In this document: piece by piece, positions 5,443 through 7,627 of the stretch
How the letters are laid out: the number at the start of each line of letters is the position of its first letter
Numbering within the stretch: the first letter of the stretch is position 1
Made by a program: the position numbers and the translations under genes
Origin: Candidatus Poribacteria bacterium
GTDB lineage: Bacteria; Poribacteria; WGA-4E; B28-G17
NCBI GenBank assembly: GCA_003645735.1
Contig: QNBQ01000057.1
Coordinates: 1-7,627 of the forward strand
Direction of reading: 5' to 3'
Length of the DNA: 7,627 nt
Notes under the pieces: model-generated
Database searches by the model: none
What the model saw: the letters and a program-made list of their open reading frames with translations, nothing else
Told to the model about the DNA's origin: nothing

Positions 5443-6834
5443 ATGTTCCCCCTGGCTTTCCGTCTCATACTCCTCCTTTCGGCGGCGGCGAGGGGGATCG
5501 AGATGGAGCCGGACCCCCTTGCGGATAAGGCCCTGGAGAGGCTCTGGGTCTTGGGCGCGGTGAGGGGCGTTCATGTGGGGTTGAGGCCGATCGATCCGGA
5601 TCAGGTGAGATCCTCGCCGGAGAAGGCGCCGTCCTCCTTGGAGAGGGCGTTGCTCAGGAGGGTTGGGGCAAGTGAGGGGCTGGATCTGGCGTTCAGCACG
5701 CGCGGAGCGGAGGCCTTCTTCAGGCTCAGCCCATCGCAGATCGTTTCGATCCGGGCGAAGCTGATCGTCTCGCGGGGGGAGATCTATGAGAAGGCGGGGA
5801 GATCGGCCTCCTTCAGGACGAGGCCCTGGGTCAAGGGCTTCAGGGCCGATTTCAACCAGGCGTATCTGGATCTCAAGTTCAAGGGCTTGAGGATCTGCCT
5901 CGGCAGGAGAGGGATCTTCTGGAGCACGGCCCGTTTCGGTGCCTTGGCCCTCTCCGATAACTCCCCCCCGTTCGATATGATCATGCTGGAGCTGGATCTG
6001 CCGGGCGGGATTAAGCTGGCGGCTCTTTCGGCGATGCTGGACGAGATGTGGAACGATCAACGCGAGAGATATCTCGCCAGAAGGTTCCTATCGGCGCATA
6101 AGGCCAGCTGGTCGCCGACCGATCGGCTGGAGATAGGCGTGGGGGAGGTGGTCCTTTACGGCGGGGACGTCCGATACCCCAGCCCCGGATACCTCAACCC
6201 CCTCATCCCCTACTACGCCACTCAGTTCAATTCGAACCTGGACGACAACGTGATGTTCGACTTCGACCTGTCGGCGATCCCGGTTGATGGGTTGAGGGTT
6301 TACGGCGAGCTCTTGATAGACGATCTTCAATATCGCGGGAGCGGCCCAAACGCGCTGGCCTTCACCGCCGGGTTTTACAAAGCGGGCGACCTGGACATCT
6401 CCCTCGAATACACGAGGGCCAACAGATGGGTCTACACCCACAGGGTGACGGAATGTCAATACATCCACTTCGGCTCGATCATCGGCGACCCCATAGGGCC
6501 GGACGGGGACAGGGTTACGGTTGAGATATCGAGGTTCATGGGTCCGAGGACGTGGGCGGGGCTGAGGTTGAGCTACGCGCGTAAGGGTGAGGCGACGGTC
6601 GAGGACAGGTTCGTGGGGGAGCATCCGACCTCATTCCCCTCGGGCGTCGTCGAGAGGAGGGGGGAGGCGGTGGCGGAGCTCATCCGCGATTTCAACCGGT
6701 TCTGGGTCGACATCAAGCTATCCGTCTCCAGAAGGTGGAACGAGTCACATCGTTTGGGATCGAGCTCCACGGCGCTCGGCCTCGAGCTGGGCGTCGGGAT
6801 CAGATGCCTGAGGTTTGAGAGGAGGGAGCTATGA
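5443..6834 (+). CDS. Wzi-like (capsule-assembly family) outer-membrane beta-barrel protein
   Basis: Predicted secreted outer-membrane barrel (463 aa). Wzi of E. coli binds capsular polysaccharide at the surface; whether this member does so is unknown. The frame extends up to a GTG at 5359, but the ATG at 5443 puts a signal peptide at the N-terminus (residues 1-17, hydrophobic FRLILLLSAAA), so it is preferred despite lacking a Shine-Dalgarno. After the signal peptide comes a short helical module (LERLWVLGAVRGVHVGLRPID, 31-51), then alternating amphipathic strands. Family-like stretches are the tryptophan/SDNSPPF loop (LGRRGIFWSTARFG 153-166, LSDNSPPF 170-177), HKASWSPTDRLEIGVGE (219-235), and YLNPLIPYYATQFNSN followed by VYGELLIDDLQY (to 297). 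The protein ends in Leu rather than the aromatic residue typical of barrels. The stop codon TGA overlaps the next gene's ATG (ATGA, 6831-6834). Divergently transcribed from aconitase. The Wzi assignment rests on remembered family patterns; the barrel nature is more certain than the function. Confidence 0.7.
   Translation: MFPLAFRLILLLSAAARGIEMEPDPLADKALERLWVLGAVRGVHVGLRPIDPDQVRSSPEKAPSSLERALLRRVGASEGLDLAFSTRGAEAFFRLSPSQIVSIRAKLIVSRGEIYEKAGRSASFRTRPWVKGFRADFNQAYLDLKFKGLRICLGRRGIFWSTARFGALALSDNSPPFDMIMLELDLPGGIKLAALSAMLDEMWNDQRERYLARRFLSAHKASWSPTDRLEIGVGEVVLYGGDVRYPSPGYLNPLIPYYATQFNSNLDDNVMFDFDLSAIPVDGLRVYGELLIDDLQYRGSGPNALAFTAGFYKAGDLDISLEYTRANRWVYTHRVTECQYIHFGSIIGDPIGPDGDRVTVEISRFMGPRTWAGLRLSYARKGEATVEDRFVGEHPTSFPSGVVERRGEAVAELIRDFNRFWVDIKLSVSRRWNESHRLGSSSTALGLELGVGIRCLRFERREL
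6820..6825 (+). promoter_or_regulatory. Shine-Dalgarno of the aminotransferase inside the end of the Wzi-like gene
   Basis: AGGAGG ends 5 nt before the ATG at 6831 and lies within the last codons of the upstream gene. With the ATGA overlap it supports translational coupling and this start codon. Confidence 0.8.
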
Positions 6835-7627
6835 GGAAACATCGCCTTTTCACGCCCGGCCCCACGCCGGTGCCGCCCGAATCGCTCCTGGCCATGGCAC
6901 GTCCCGTGGATCACCACAGGTTGGAGGAGGCATCGGAGGCGATAAGGGAGGTATCGGAGAACCTGAAGCACGTTTTCAAAACCTCGAACGACGTTTTGAT
7001 CCTCACCAGCTCGGGCACCGGGGCGATGGAGGCGGCGGTCGTAAACCTGCTCTCCCCAGGCGATAAGGCCGTGACCATCCGCGGCGGCAAGTTCGGGGAG
7101 AGGTGGTGGGAGATCTGTGAGGCATACGGGGTCGAGGCGATACCGATCGATGTGGAGTGGGGCAGGGCAGTTGATCCGGAGGCGGTGGAGAGGGTTTTGA
7201 AGGGGGAGAGCGGGGTCAAGGCGGTGTTCGCGACGCTGTGCGAGACGTCCACCGGCGTGCTGCACGATATCAGGGCGCTTGCGGAGATCGTCCGCGGAAC
7301 GGAGGCCGTCCTGGTTGTGGACGCCATAAGCGGGCTGGGGGCGGACGAGCTGCCGATGGACGAGTGGGGCGTGGACGTGGTGGTGGCCGGCTCACAGAAG
7401 GGGCTGATGACGCCCCCGGGACTGGCCTTCATCGCCCTGAGCGAGAAGGCCTGGAGGATGGTCGAAAGCTCGAAGCTGCCCAAGTATTACTTCGATCTCA
7501 AAAAGGCCAGGGAGGCAAAAGGGAAGGGGACGACGCCCTTCACCCCGGCCATCACGCTGATAATCGGCCTGAGGGAGAGCTTGAGGCTGATCGTCGAGGA
7601 GGGGATCGACAACGTCGTCGCCAGACA
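6831..7627 (+). CDS. Class V PLP aminotransferase, alanine/serine-glyoxylate aminotransferase type; 3'-partial
   Basis: Cytoplasmic pyridoxal-phosphate enzyme of the PucG/AGXT group, expected to move an amino group from serine or alanine to glyoxylate or a related 2-oxo acid (exact substrates uncertain). The 265 residues in the window are about two thirds of the usual 380-390; the frame is open to the last base. Visible marks: N-terminal LFTPGPTPVPPE (6-17), SSGTGAMEAA (60-69, cofactor-phosphate loop), GGKFGERW (85-92), ATLCETSTGV (134-143), VVDAISGLGA (162-171) with D164 expected to pair with the pyridine nitrogen, and AGSQKGLMTPPGLAF (186-200) with K190 as the Schiff-base lysine. All key residues are present. 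The ATG at 6831 overlaps the preceding stop as ATGA and has AGGAGG at 6820-6825. In other bacteria relatives often sit beside serA, but the next gene here is outside the window. A relative in the phosphoserine or soluble-hydrogenase-subunit branches cannot be excluded. Confidence 0.9.
   Translation, partial: MRKHRLFTPGPTPVPPESLLAMARPVDHHRLEEASEAIREVSENLKHVFKTSNDVLILTSSGTGAMEAAVVNLLSPGDKAVTIRGGKFGERWWEICEAYGVEAIPIDVEWGRAVDPEAVERVLKGESGVKAVFATLCETSTGVLHDIRALAEIVRGTEAVLVVDAISGLGADELPMDEWGVDVVVAGSQKGLMTPPGLAFIALSEKAWRMVESSKLPKYYFDLKKAREAKGKGTTPFTPAITLIIGLRESLRLIVEEGIDNVVAR

Noticed and set aside
6573..7483. Two minus-strand open frames (230 and 190 codons) over the 3' end of the window
   Set aside because: They are antisense to the aminotransferase, whose lysine, aspartate and glycine-rich cofactor motifs are all in frame on the plus strand.

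Overview
The window reads as ordinary, gene-dense chromosomal DNA from a Gram-negative-type bacterium. GC content is roughly 60% by eye. The diderm evidence is a lipobox lipoprotein with an OmpA-like peptidoglycan-binding domain, and a secreted Wzi-like outer-membrane beta-barrel protein. The mix of a family-10-like glycosidase with a GATase-like N-terminus, an Aquifex-type aconitase and a Wzi-like barrel recalls uncultured Poribacteria/Latescibacteria/KSB1-like lineages. That placement is an impression, not a demonstration. I see no tRNA, rRNA, CRISPR array, insertion sequence or phage gene.

Layout. Positions 1-1892 (+) hold the 3' part of a large glycoside-hydrolase-like protein whose true start lies left of the window. 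A strong hairpin at 1892-1926 separates it from a convergent minus-strand block. Read in the direction of transcription, that block is aconitase (5332 to 3392), a small nitroreductase (3386 to 2880) and a coiled-coil OmpA/MotB-like lipoprotein (2805 to 1951). Aconitase and nitroreductase are translationally coupled: the aconitase stop codon lies inside the nitroreductase Shine-Dalgarno sequence. The lipoprotein probably also has its own promoter in the 74-nt gap before it. Divergent from aconitase, a plus-strand pair follows: a Wzi-like barrel protein (5443-6834) and a class V PLP aminotransferase (from 6831, cut by the window end), joined by an ATGA overlap.

The most interesting non-coding element is in the 110-bp divergent gap. 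A near-consensus promoter drives aconitase (TTGACA, 17 nt, TAGAAT). A 27-bp dyad centred on base 5400 covers its -35 box and also the best candidate -35 box for the opposite gene. It looks like an operator that could control both directions. The other window-wide signal is a large excess of GATC (about 112 by hand count against about 27 expected from base composition).

I found no defence system, mobile element or clearly new multi-gene system. The functional links between neighbours (central carbon metabolism with a nitroreductase; an envelope barrel with an aminotransferase) rest on gene order only.
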